Assembly: GCA_023053575.1 (NCBI GenBank)
Contig: JAKZAP010000007.1
Coordinates: forward strand, 24,329,464 to 24,393,463
Reading direction: 5' to 3'
From: Branchinecta lynchi
Taxonomy: Eukaryota > Arthropoda > Branchiopoda > Anostraca > Branchinectidae
DNA length: 64,000 nt
This document shows, one piece after another, positions 44,301 to 51,093 of this stretch. The position numbers were made by a program, and so were the translations under genes. The notes beneath the pieces were generated by a model. The model was not told where the DNA came from. It saw nothing but the letters and a program-made list of their open reading frames with translations, and searched no databases. Position 1 is the first letter of the stretch. Every line of letters begins with the position of its first letter.

Positions 44301-47300
44301 CGAATTTCCAGGTTTTGATGGATTCTGGACGAACTTCTTGTCACGTGAAAAAGCAAATCCGCGGTTTTTGTCACCTATCTACCAACGCCTTGGTTCGTTT
44401 CCCCGTTTCTGGCACCAAGCGCTTATGGTGGGTCTACACACTGCGTAAAATCCGAGCGTATTTTGAAATCCGAGCGTATTTTACGCACGTTTTGATCTTG
44501 AAAACATTTCTAGCAATGCGGACGTTTTTGAGAAATCGGTCCGTTTTGTATCCAAAATACATCCGTATTGCTAGAAATCTTTTCAAGCTCAAAACCTGCG
44601 TAAAATACGCTCGGATTTCAAAATACGCTCGGATTTCAAAATACGCTCGGATTTTACGCACGTTTTGAGCTTGAAAACATTTCTAGCAATACGGACGTAT
44701 TTGAGAAATCGGTCCGTTCTGTATCCAAAATACGTCCGTATTGCTAGAAATCTTTTCAAGCTCAAAACCTGCGTAAAATACGCTCGGATTTCAAAATGCG
44801 CTCGGATTTTACGCAGTGTGTAAATGGACCATTACTTCTCACTGCTCTTTTGACCGTTTTAGGCCTTTCTCCTTTCTGCTCAGGTCTGCGAAGAAAGGAG
44901 ATTGGTCAACTCTGAGGTGAGTTGACCAATCAGCTAAGGAGAACGGTGCCACACCCCTCATTACCAGAAAACGACCAAATTAGCAGAAAAGACAGGACTT
45001 GGGAGAGAGGCCTTCGATCTCTTCTGGCAAACAACGCGACTACTAATTCAGGATGTACTTTTACTACGTCAAAGCTCAAATCGAGTTCTATTAAATACAC
45101 TAAAAATACAAAAATATAAGGAAACCGGCTCTAGCCGGGTTTCGGGCAAATGCTTACCCGTCAAGGAAATAAAGTTAAAAAAAGGATTCCGCATGTCTTC
45201 TTACCACTATAATGAGTCTCCAATTGACCTCAGAAACAAACTTTTCCTACCGCCAAATTTCCGGTCTTGGCCGGATTCCGGATGAACTCCTAGTCCGGCA
45301 AGGATATAACATTCAACAAGAGCTACGAGCTCATATGGCACTTGTTACGAGTAAGCACGGCTCGGTTATGTCAATGATATATCTAGTGTTTGCTAGGTGT
45401 CTTCCCACCAAGTTTCATCTCGATCCATCCACTCTTAGCGTTTTCCAATATTTCCGGTTCTCCCCTCCAGCTCCGCCCAAAAGTAACCGGATCCGGTCCT
45501 GATTTTAAGTGGGTCGTCTGAGGCATGAGGCCTTTCCAAACATCAAGTTCCATCGAGATCCGATCATCCGTTCAAAAGTTATAAATACCTCAAGATTCCG
45601 GATTCCCCCTCCCTCCACTCCCCCCACGGTGCTCGGATCGGGGAAGTGACTAATTCCAACTTAATCATTTGGGGTCCCTGATACGCCTGCCAAGTTTTAT
45701 CGTTCTAGCTTATGTGGAAGTGCCCGAACTAGCAAAACCTGGACAGACCGACAGACCGACGGACGGACAGAAATTGCGATCGCTATATGGCACTTGGCCG
45801 AAGGGCAAGTGCCATAAAAATGCATTCAGCAGGTTATTTTTTACCCCTTAAACGAATCTCTAACTGACTTTAGAAAAACAAATTTCTTCTGCCAAATTTC
45901 GGGTTGCGGCCGGATTCCGAAAGAACTAGTTTTCCGGCAAGTAAATTTAGGTCAAAAATGGACCCAGCAGGTCTTTTTCACCCTCTAGCGAATCTCTAAT
46001 CGACTTCAGAAACAAATTATACCTCTACGAATTTCCGGTTTTGGCCGAATTCCGGGCGAACTACGTAGGTTACCCGGTAAGAAAATGAGTTTCAGATATC
46101 TATTCATTATGTCTCCTTACCCTAGACCGACTATCTCATTGACTTTTGAATGTTTTTGTCTTAATTTGCAACCCCTCTCCCACCCCTAAGTATAAGGCTA
46201 CGGAACTCATCTATGAACTTGACTTGTAATTTGACCCAATGGATCTTATAACAAGTTTCATTTGAATATCCCAGCCCCTTCGAAAGTAGGCTAACGGTGC
46301 TCACAGACGGACGCAGAAACTTTACGAAGTCACAGAATCTAACATTCTGGTATCCCAAAAAGGACATAATGAAAATAGGACTTACCAGCGTATTTTGCCA
46401 ATGTACAACATCAGCAAGGTAGATGGTAAGTCGATGAAAAATCGAAGGCGCCTTCTTGTCGATCTAAATTAAGATACAGCAATTGAAAAATCCGTTTTAG
46501 CTCTAATTCAATTCAATTTTATTTTCAAAACCGATACAACGGTCAAGCCGATTTGGTGGTTTTCGTCCATATTAACACTAATTATATGCAAAAGATAATT
46601 CTACACTAGTTTGGATATAACAAAGACTTGAAAAACCTAACACAAAATATTCAAATCTATATACAATATACAAAAATCAACATACAAAATATATACAATT
46701 AATGATGCTAGTTAAAAAGGTAGACGAAAGCGGGAACAAAACTTCTTAGGTAACGAGTCGTATGTTTAATTGGCTGCAATTTGGGTATTGGATGGGCTAC
46801 CACTCTCTCGGGTCTTACTCTTGCCGCTGAAAAATATGGGGGAGGGGGAAGGATATCACGTAGTGCTGGTGTATTCAAGATTTAAGTTCCGAACACTAAA
46901 CAAAGTTTTTCACGGCGCTTCAACAGGGGATGAACCAAACGTTCGGTTAAAGCGCCTAAACAACGCATATTCCGGATCCCACGAAAAGGAGTTGGTTACT
47001 TTTGGACTTGGCAAATTTCACTCGAACTGGGATCCGGCCGTCCAAATTTTTTTCCAACGGGGTCCGCAGCTTCTTTTCGCCTTGGCGAAGGTCCCCGGAC
47101 CAAATTTTTTTTTTAATGCGGCGCCCAACCTGATTTGGATCAGAGACCTCGTCGCTGCACTTTCAAGTTTTAACAGATTTTTAAGGATTACAGGTTTGTT
47201 TCCTTCTCCGAAGTTGAACCAGAGGATTGACAGCCTGACGAGGACCCTTGCCAAGAAGGGCCGAAATATCGCTGATGAAGAATCATAACTGACGTATCCG

Positions 47301-50300
47301 TTGTCAACATTGTTTGAATAAATGTTTCAAAGTCAGCTTGGGCTAAAAAAATATTTATTTTAGCTGATTTTTATTTTAACACCCTTTTCTTAACCAAGAC
47401 ATTTTTACATTGCCAGCCCTCATAAAGGAGGTTGTGCCCCGAGAGATGGCAGCCTAGTCAGGGTCATCGATGCCAAATTCATCCGGAACCCGAACAGATC
47501 ATTTAGGGCATGTAAACTTTGTCACTCGTTTGAGTGCGCCATAAAAATTCAATAATACAGACAAACTTATAAGCCTATCCGCTCGCTGGGTCAGTCAGAT
47601 CTAACTGTACCACATTGTACGTTTAGGAGTATAAGGAAATGTGTAATTGTGCCTGATTGTACAAGGGCCAGATTGTACTTTCAGTGTTGACAACAGTGGT
47701 ACAATTTTATTGTAGATTAACTGTTCGTCTGCTGATATGCACGAGCGTGCAAAAATATACCGATGTGCCATATTATCACCACTAGGTCTACCTGTTACCT
47801 GAGTCGTATCTTGTCGTCTTTAATGCGGACAGAAAGCTACTTGTCCTTTCAATAAACGGATATCTACTAAAGTCTTTGGTTGAAAAGAAGGTATAAGACA
47901 CCAGAGATGGAATTACTTCACCAAAAATAAACAGCGTAAGAATCACAACTCCTGAGACTAGCATTGAAAAAAGGTAACAAAGTCTTCAGGCAAGAGTGAT
48001 GGTGTTATTTTCCTGCTAAAGCAAAAAAAGGCACAAAAAGCAAAGTGCCCCTACTAGGGTAGCTTACATACTGTGAGTGCAGATAGTTCATTTGCTGATA
48101 ATCTGAGAGCAGGAGGCTTTGGTATGCCAAGTGGCTCTTCTTTAGTTTCCTTTTGTTTCTGTCTTTGCTTTTTCTTCTGTCCCTTACTCCTCACAAGAGA
48201 TTTGAAGTATTCTTCATCTAAGACAGTCTCAATTGCAAATGATGTATAGCCCACTAGAAGGAAATTTCAAAATGTTAACATGCTAGTAAATTTCTCGCGA
48301 AGCCTAGCCTACTTTAAGACAGATTTCAGACAATCTCGATTCAAACTTACAAGCCTATCCACTCGCTTGGTCAGTCAGGTCAACCGGTGCCATATTGTAC
48401 CTTTAGGAGTACAAACCAAATAATAAAAGATTTCTACAGCTGTTCGTACCACAGCAAACCGCCATGTTTTGAGAAGTGGTCTCGTTCTGTTAGCACCTGT
48501 TTTTACATAGTTCAAAGATTCTAAAAAGATCACAAGGTATACGAAACTGTAGCTCTAAAGCAGATTTTTGTAATTAAAAGACTAGATGCAGCAGTAAGTA
48601 AGAAGTATTTAATTTGGAATTATAATACTGTATACTAAATATTCTTTGAGCCCAAGCTGACTTTGAAACATTTATTCAAACAATGTTTACAACGGATACG
48701 TCAGCTACGATTCTTCATCAGCGATATTTCGGCCCTTCTTGGCAAGGGTCCTCGTCAGGCTGTCAATCCTCTGGTTCAACTTCAGGGAAGGAAACAAACC
48801 TGTAATAAATCACTGAAGCTTCTACCTACTACAAATATCTTATCAAAGTAAATTATCTTCAAATACCACTATAATGAAAAAACTAATCCTGAGATTTAAT
48901 TTTTGACACAGACGCTGTTTTTGCTGCATGATTGGGGCGATGACAGGAAAGGCTTTTTTCTGCATTTTGGCCAACTTCGTTTTTTTATTAATAAGGGGCT
49001 GAAAACTTAAATATTTTAATTTTATTAATGACCTTGTTCTACGTTTCTATTTTGACTACTCGCCTGTATCTATTACTTTGAATAATTACTGCACAGAAAA
49101 ACTAGTGCTGAGATTTAATTTTTGAGCAGGCTACTGTTTTTGCTGCACGATTGGTGCGACAGCTTTTCTGCATTTTGATCAACTTCGGTTTTGTTGTTAA
49201 TAAGGGACTGAGGCTTAAATTTTCTTCCCTTAATAACCCTGTTTCACGTTTCTGGTAGGGAGTACTCGCCTGTATCTCGGTTAATGCCACCTCGGTTTTT
49301 CTTTATCTCCACGGCTTCTTGAATGATTTGATGGAGTCCGGTGCACGGTGCAAGAATTTGGGCTTTTTCAAAATATACTGAATGGGATGGGTTTTTGAAA
49401 ATATGTTCTGCAAGTGCAGATTTGAAAGTATAGTTATGACGGTGTCCGTTGGAGAGGGCTAGCTGTATACTAGTAGACCTCTGGGGAATAAGGTGTAGAT
49501 ATACGTATGAGTATCCTTCTCACCCCTGGAGGCATACCCCCCTGTCTGAGCATGGGTATCAAAAAAGGGCTTAGTGTACTAGACTGGCCGTGGACTTCGT
49601 TGCTGCCCCTTTAGGGTTTCAGCAAAATGTGCCTCAGAGAACATCTGACAGCAGAATCCTTTTTGATAGAGTATAGTCACTTTACTTGGCTACTCTCCTT
49701 TCTGCAGGAGGAGAATATCAGAGAATATGGTCCGGAATAATGCAGTCTAGTACACTAGCCCCTTTTCAGTCACGGTGCTCAAACGTCTGGCACCATGCCT
49801 GAGTGCTGAGCACTGTACCTTGAAATTCACGCATGGTGCATGGATTTCAGCATACAGTGCACACACGAAAAATCACAATTTCTATTGTTACACCAGGTGA
49901 AACGATAGAAATTGTGCTTTTTTATGTGTGCACCGTATGCTGAAATCCATGCACCGTGCACGAATTTCAAGGTACAGTGCTCAAACATTTAGAACTCAGG
50001 CATGGTGCTAGACGTTTGAGCGTTACTGAAAAAGGGCTATTGTACTAGACTGGAATAATGTGATCCTTCCAGCATTCTCACAATAGCCAAGATGGTCTAG
50101 CCTAAATCTTAAAGAATAGTATGAGAACTTCGAAGACCCTTTCCAGTTTTCGGAACTACATTTTAGGACACAATCTAATGATTGTCAGCCTTGAATTTTA
50201 TTTTTAAGAATTTAACTCTGACTGGCAGCGATCTTGTCATTTCCCCAGACTATTTCCAACAGTGACAGAATAAATTCTTTACAATGTAAACTCCGCTTGA

Positions 50301-50376
50301 CAAGATCTACCAAGGTGGTAGTCGGTGAAACCTTAGCAGGCAGTGCAAGATCATAAAATCCTCTTCCAATATCCAT
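35106..50376 (-). CDS. rpp30: RNase P/MRP protein subunit p30, six-exon gene
   Basis: Joined exons (50376-50283, 48253-48072, 46463-46386, 40614-40546, 37225-37022, 35384-35106) give 301 residues; human RPP30 has 268. The protein is a core subunit of nuclear RNase P, which removes tRNA 5' leaders, and of RNase MRP, which cuts pre-rRNA; in the family it has a PHP-like TIM-barrel fold and works in the nucleus and nucleolus. Family landmarks in order: YDLALP at the N-terminus, LGYTSFAIE, FHRLTIYLAD, YDILSVIPTTP, GLAINRGIHFELRY, ILSSGGDNP and SPHDVHHLGFLLNL. The start is supported by an in-frame TAG at 50395-50397 and by family alignment. Oddities: a lysine- and glutamine-rich insert at residues 56-71, and an acidic tail ending EAKKVKIDV. 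The introns are 2.0, 1.6, 5.8, 3.3 and 1.6 kb, full of repeats. There are no stops or frameshifts, so I take it as functional. Confidence 0.93.
35555..35785 (+). repeat. Interspersed repeat A, copy in rpp30 intron 5
   Basis: CCTACTTCTGTAGTATTTCC, GATTATCACGCTTGCCACC and CCGGTTATGCAAATTTTGCC align in order with the copies at 15080 and 26520. Confidence 0.6.
36063..36128 (-). mobile_element. tRNA-like SINE head in rpp30 intron 5
   Basis: The minus strand reads GTCCTGGCGGAATGGTCAGC, ACGCTGAACTCGTAGGCGAA and GGGTCGCTGGTTCGAGTCTC, with box A- and box B-like sequences in tRNA order. The acceptor stem does not close, so it is not a working tRNA. It differs from the two threonine-type heads. Confidence 0.5.
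36590..36795 (+). mobile_element. LINE 3' UTR with TTGA tail in intron 5
   Basis: The sequence ends TTTTAGCTATTTGGATTAAA followed by CTTGATTGATTGATTGA, the same ending as the copy at 4700-5060. A piece of the other LINE family's 3' UTR (CTCCATATCACGGTCTAGTC and the bases after it) lies at 36930-36990. Confidence 0.55.
37022..37225 (-). CDS. rpp30: rpp30 exon 5
   Basis: Residues 142-209, 68 codons, phase 0 at both ends. Encodes FACHQMDIDIITFD, GLAINRGIHFELRY and HHSLRKNLIHVSNTLNTMGK, aligning with human FHIACTHLDVDLVCI, NVAIDRGLAFELVY and the following helix. Acceptor TTTTTTAAG; donor AAG|GTAAGC. Confidence 0.94.
37262..39085 (-). repeat. Composite repeat D, copy 3 (inverted) in intron 4
   Basis: The minus-strand order of boxes matches 22477-23785: TTCCGGTCCGGACG, the C run at 38341-38353, CAAGTTTCATC boxes, and at the low-coordinate end the tract GACAGACCGACGGACGGACA. 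The high-coordinate end carries GAGCTACGAGCTCATATGGC, as at 45310. A second C run lies at 38731-38740. Its terminal hairpin is partly deleted. Confidence 0.7.
39090..39995. other. rpp30 intron 4 sequence, nothing recognised
   Basis: AT-rich; no repeat arms could be matched. Confidence 0.35.
40003..40293 (-). mobile_element. TIR MITE, 3-bp target duplication, copy 2
   Basis: Ends GAGCGTGTTCGACCC and GGGACACGCTC, flanked by ATA on both sides. Contains CATGACGTCATGAG and paired TAGTTACTATT/AATAGTAACTA motifs; inverted relative to 19733-20037. Confidence 0.78.
40546..40614 (-). CDS. rpp30: rpp30 exon 4
   Basis: Residues 119-141 (23 codons, phase 0 both ends): a KEYDILSVIPTTPQAMQ segment aligning with human RLYDVVAVFPKTEKL. 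Acceptor TTATTTCTAG, donor CAA|GTAAGA. Too short to stand out alone; found by following the family order between exons 3 and 5. Confidence 0.92.
40691..41320. repeat. Degenerate TIR MITE pieces
   Basis: GAGCGTATTCCACCT at 40691 is a lone left end. 41040-41315 follows the internal order of the 3-bp-TSD family (CGACGTCACGAATTCTGGCT, TTGGCGTCAAGGCTGGAA, TAGTTACTA, GTTAGAAGGTG), but both ends have decayed. Confidence 0.55.
41407..41711 (-). mobile_element. TIR MITE, 3-bp target duplication, copy 3
   Basis: Left end GAGCGCGTTCCACCC, right end GGACCACGCTGTC, flanked by TAT on both sides. Contains GCATGACGTCATTAATCC and GTAACTAACAGTTACTAC. Same family as 19733 and 40003. Confidence 0.7.
41965..42290 (-). 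mobile_element. Tandem dimer of the hammerhead-bearing repeat
   Basis: Two units with CAACGGATACGTCAGCTACG starting at 42021 and 42158 (period 137). On the minus strand each unit has CTGACGAG, a stem II hairpin, GAAA and GTATCC. The second unit carries GGATCCTTGCC in stem II, a mismatch. A short inverted end (ATCCGTTGAAAACATTGTTT) closes the array at 42265-42285. In intron 3 of rpp30. Confidence 0.7.
42300..42680. other. rpp30 intron 3 sequence, nothing recognised
   Basis: No match to other repeats in the window. Confidence 0.3.
42690..43420 (+). repeat. Tandem ~137-bp array, copy 1, in intron 3
   Basis: Units start near 42695, 42831, 42969 and 43108 with TTTTCCGGTTT..GCCGGATTCCGG and continue with ACATCTAATCAACTTCAAAT. 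After the array a non-tandem 3' part (CACAAGAAGTTTCATCAAAA, GACGGACATACGGACAACTT) also follows the second copy at 45860-46370. Confidence 0.75.
43565..44010. mobile_element. Foldback-like sequence in intron 3
   Basis: TCAGGCGTATTTTGCCGTTCCCCGAGGACTCC (in two pieces, from about 43649) is mirrored near 43965-44010 by GGAATCCTCGGGGAAC and GCGAGAATACGCCT. The loop is AT-rich. Confidence 0.5.
44437..44820. mobile_element. TA-flanked palindromic dimer MITE
   Basis: Ends CACACTGCGTAAAATCCGAG and its inverse, with TA on each side (44435-44436 and 44821-44822), as for Tc1/mariner-type insertion. The body holds two direct copies (CGTTTTGA starts at 44489 and 44661, period 172), and each copy is itself a palindrome (TTGAAAACATTTCTAGCAAT against ATTGCTAGAAATCTTTTCAA). 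Short GCTCGGATTTCAAAATAC units repeat between them. Frames on both strands give near-identical peptides because of the symmetry. Confidence 0.8.
45310..45822 (+). repeat. Composite repeat D, short copy 4
   Basis: Starts AGAGCTACGAGCTCATATGG then CACTTGTTA, and ends GACGGACGGACAGAAATTGC, then TATATGGCACTTG...CAAGTGCCATAA. TATGGCACTTG is therefore present inverted at both ends. The interior keeps CAAGTTTCATC and GGATCCGGTCC boxes. In intron 3 of rpp30. Confidence 0.7.
45860..46370 (+). repeat. Tandem ~137-bp array, copy 2, in intron 3
   Basis: Units with AATTTCCGGTTTTGGCCGAA and TCTAATCGACTTCAGAAACA, then the same 3' part as 43190-43420 (ACAAGTTTCATTTGAATATC, GACGGACGCAGAAACTT). A lone unit lies at 45225-45300. 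The array stops about 15 bases from the exon 3 donor. Confidence 0.7.
46386..46463 (-). CDS. rpp30: rpp30 exon 3
   Basis: Residues 93-118 (26 codons, phase 0 both ends): KKAPSIFHRLTIYLADVV and onward, aligning with human RPIKILTRLTIIVSD. Donor CTG|GTAAGTCC, acceptor TCTTAATTTAG. A LINE tail ends 40 bases upstream of the acceptor (46503). Confidence 0.93.
46503..46830 (-). mobile_element. LINE 3' end in intron 2, same strand as rpp30
   Basis: The minus-strand 3' end is ...AAAATAAAATTGAATTGAATTAGAG. Upstream the sequence carries the 3' UTR only; a reverse-transcriptase part is not visible. The tail lies about 40 bases from the exon 3 acceptor. Confidence 0.5.
47205..47345 (+). mobile_element. 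Hammerhead-bearing repeat, best-paired copy
   Basis: Plus strand: TTGACAGC, CTGACGAG, GACCCTTGCCAAGAAGGGCC, GAAA, TATCGCTGATGA...GACGTATCC, GTTGTCAA. The first and last blocks pair over 8 bp including one G-U (helix I). Stem II pairs CCCTT with AAGGG plus GG with CC. ATA after GAAA can pair with TAT before the C (helix III). The copy ends TCAAAGTCAGCTTGGGCT. In intron 2 of rpp30. Confidence 0.7.
47565..47645 (+). repeat. Direct repeat left of rpp30 exon 2
   Basis: CAAACTTATAAGCCTATCCG through CGTTTAGGAGTA matches 48343-48416 (CAAACTTACAAGCCTATCCA ... CTTTAGGAGTA). The two copies flank exon 2, about 700 bases apart. Confidence 0.7.
48072..48253 (-). CDS. rpp30: rpp30 exon 2
   Basis: Residues 32-92 (start phase 1, end phase 0). 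LGYTSFAIE aligns with human LGYSVVAIN. Residues 56-71 form a lysine/glutamine-rich loop (KGQKKKQRQKQKETKEE) longer than the human KEKKQEIEK. Then PPALRLSANELSALT. Acceptor TTTCCTTCTAG, donor ACA|GTATGT. Confidence 0.93.
48343..48420 (+). repeat. Direct repeat right of rpp30 exon 2
   Basis: Partner of 47565-47645; see that entry for the shared sequence. Confidence 0.7.
48645..49243 (-). mobile_element. Penelope-like element 3' region with hammerhead core
   Basis: Downstream (minus strand) of the GIY-YIG frame stop. 49290-49098 and 49075-48877 are two copies of one stretch (AAAATGCAGAA ... CAGCAAAAACAG ... AAATCTCAG), so the tail is duplicated. Then at 48805-48645 come ATTACAGGTTTGTTTCCTTC, CTGACGAG, GACCCTTGCCAAGAAGGGCC, GAAA, GTATCC and GTTTCAAAGTCAGCTTGGGC. 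This links the ribozyme-like repeat physically to a Penelope-like element. Helix I pairing here is 5 bp. Confidence 0.7.
49244..49455 (-). CDS. Penelope-like element GIY-YIG C-terminus, partial
   Basis: The frame ends at TGA 49246-49244. It reads YTFKSALAEHIF, SHSVYFEKAQIL and QEAVEIKK...INRDTGEYSLP, the end of the GIY-YIG endonuclease that nicks target DNA in Penelope-like retroelements. Family marks are SALAEH, an IL strand, an REA.EI helix (here QEAVEI) and NRD.G..LP. The reverse transcriptase and the GIY-YIG catalytic start are absent; the copy is 5'-truncated near 49455. It lies in intron 1 of rpp30, in the same orientation. Confidence 0.8.
49555..49590 (+). repeat. Lone right end of the CAGTCTAGTACA element family
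   Basis: GCATGGGTATCAAAAAAGGG then CTTAGTGTACTAGACTGG matches the right end at 63660-63700, without a left partner nearby. Confidence 0.55.
49743..50052. mobile_element. hAT-like foldback MITE, near-complete palindrome
   Basis: CAGTCTAGTACA and TGTACTAGACTG end a 310-base inverted repeat: arms of about 145 bases around an ACACCAGGTGA loop. A perfect 8-base duplication GAATAATG (49735-49742, 50053-50060) flanks it. The arm contains GCTCAAACGTCTGGCACCAT and CATGGATTTCAGCATACAGT. No coding. In intron 1 of rpp30. Confidence 0.88.
50283..50376 (-). CDS. rpp30: rpp30 exon 1
   Basis: Residues 1-31 plus one base. Starts MDIGRGFYDLALPAKV and continues TTLVDLVKRSLH, aligning with human FADLDL ... LRGLVETAAH. 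The ATG at 50376-50374 follows an in-frame TAG (50397-50395). Donor CATT|GTAAAG. The next exon supplies TG to make Leu before GYTSF. Confidence 0.9.
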
Positions 50377-50494
50377 GTTACAAACTGTTTGAATCTACCG
50401 CCAAGTGCGCTACACAGTGTTTCCAAATGCTTGACACAATTGCGCGGCAAGAGAAGCAAAAATGCGCCTTCTGCGCATTTTCGCTAAAAAAAAA

Positions 50495-50645
50495 ATTACG
50501 AAATCGGATGCCCTCCCCCCCCCCCCCCCCCCTATGTTGTCGACCAGTCGGTAAAAAAAAGTGAGTTGGCGGAAAAACATCAATTTTTCTTGAAAATAGT
50601 AGATTTTTCATGAAACGGTAGATTTTATGATAATCAGATGATAAT
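50495..50645. mobile_element. hAT-like family C fragment
   Basis: A C run (50513-50532) then TGTTGTCGACCAGTCGGTAA and AATAGTAGATTTTTCATGAA, as inside 54079-54327. Both ends are lost. Confidence 0.5.
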
Positions 50646-50649
50646 ATAA

Positions 50650-51085
50650 AAACGAAAAGACATTTCTGAAATTTTGATTTGGTATAAGCAGGGTGTAAGC
50701 TATGATTAATCAGATAATCAGCTTTATACCGCATACCGGAATTATGCCGCAAAATGGCTTTTTATTCCAATTTCATTTCCGTACAGTTTGTCCAGCTGAA
50801 GTTGCGTGTCTTTTGTGTGGCAAGAAGCAGGAACTTCAAAGCCGCGTTGATTCACGGAAGTCAACTACGGACCTTAATTATTGACCCCAGTCGGCAGCTT
50901 GTCCCGTGGGGGAGACCGTTATTCTCGACACTGGGTTGAGATCGCAGGCTTGAGATTTTCTTTCTCAGCTCTTCTGATGACATCTGTCAGCCCAGATAGT
51001 CCATTTCGACTAGATAGTTTTTGTTTTGTAGTTAATAAGAATGGACTGGCTTGTCTTCCGTTACATGATTTCTTGATAGAAACTA
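50650..51085. other. Spacer, nothing recognised
   Basis: Upstream flank of rpp30; no promoter motif is convincing. Frames here are short and without support. Confidence 0.3.
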
Positions 51086-51093
51086 TATTTACG

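Noticed and set aside
44315..44668. Overlapping frames on both strands with repeated RAYFEIRAYF
   Set aside because: They arise from the palindromic GCTCGGATTTCAAAATAC repeats of the TA-flanked element and read nearly the same on both strands.
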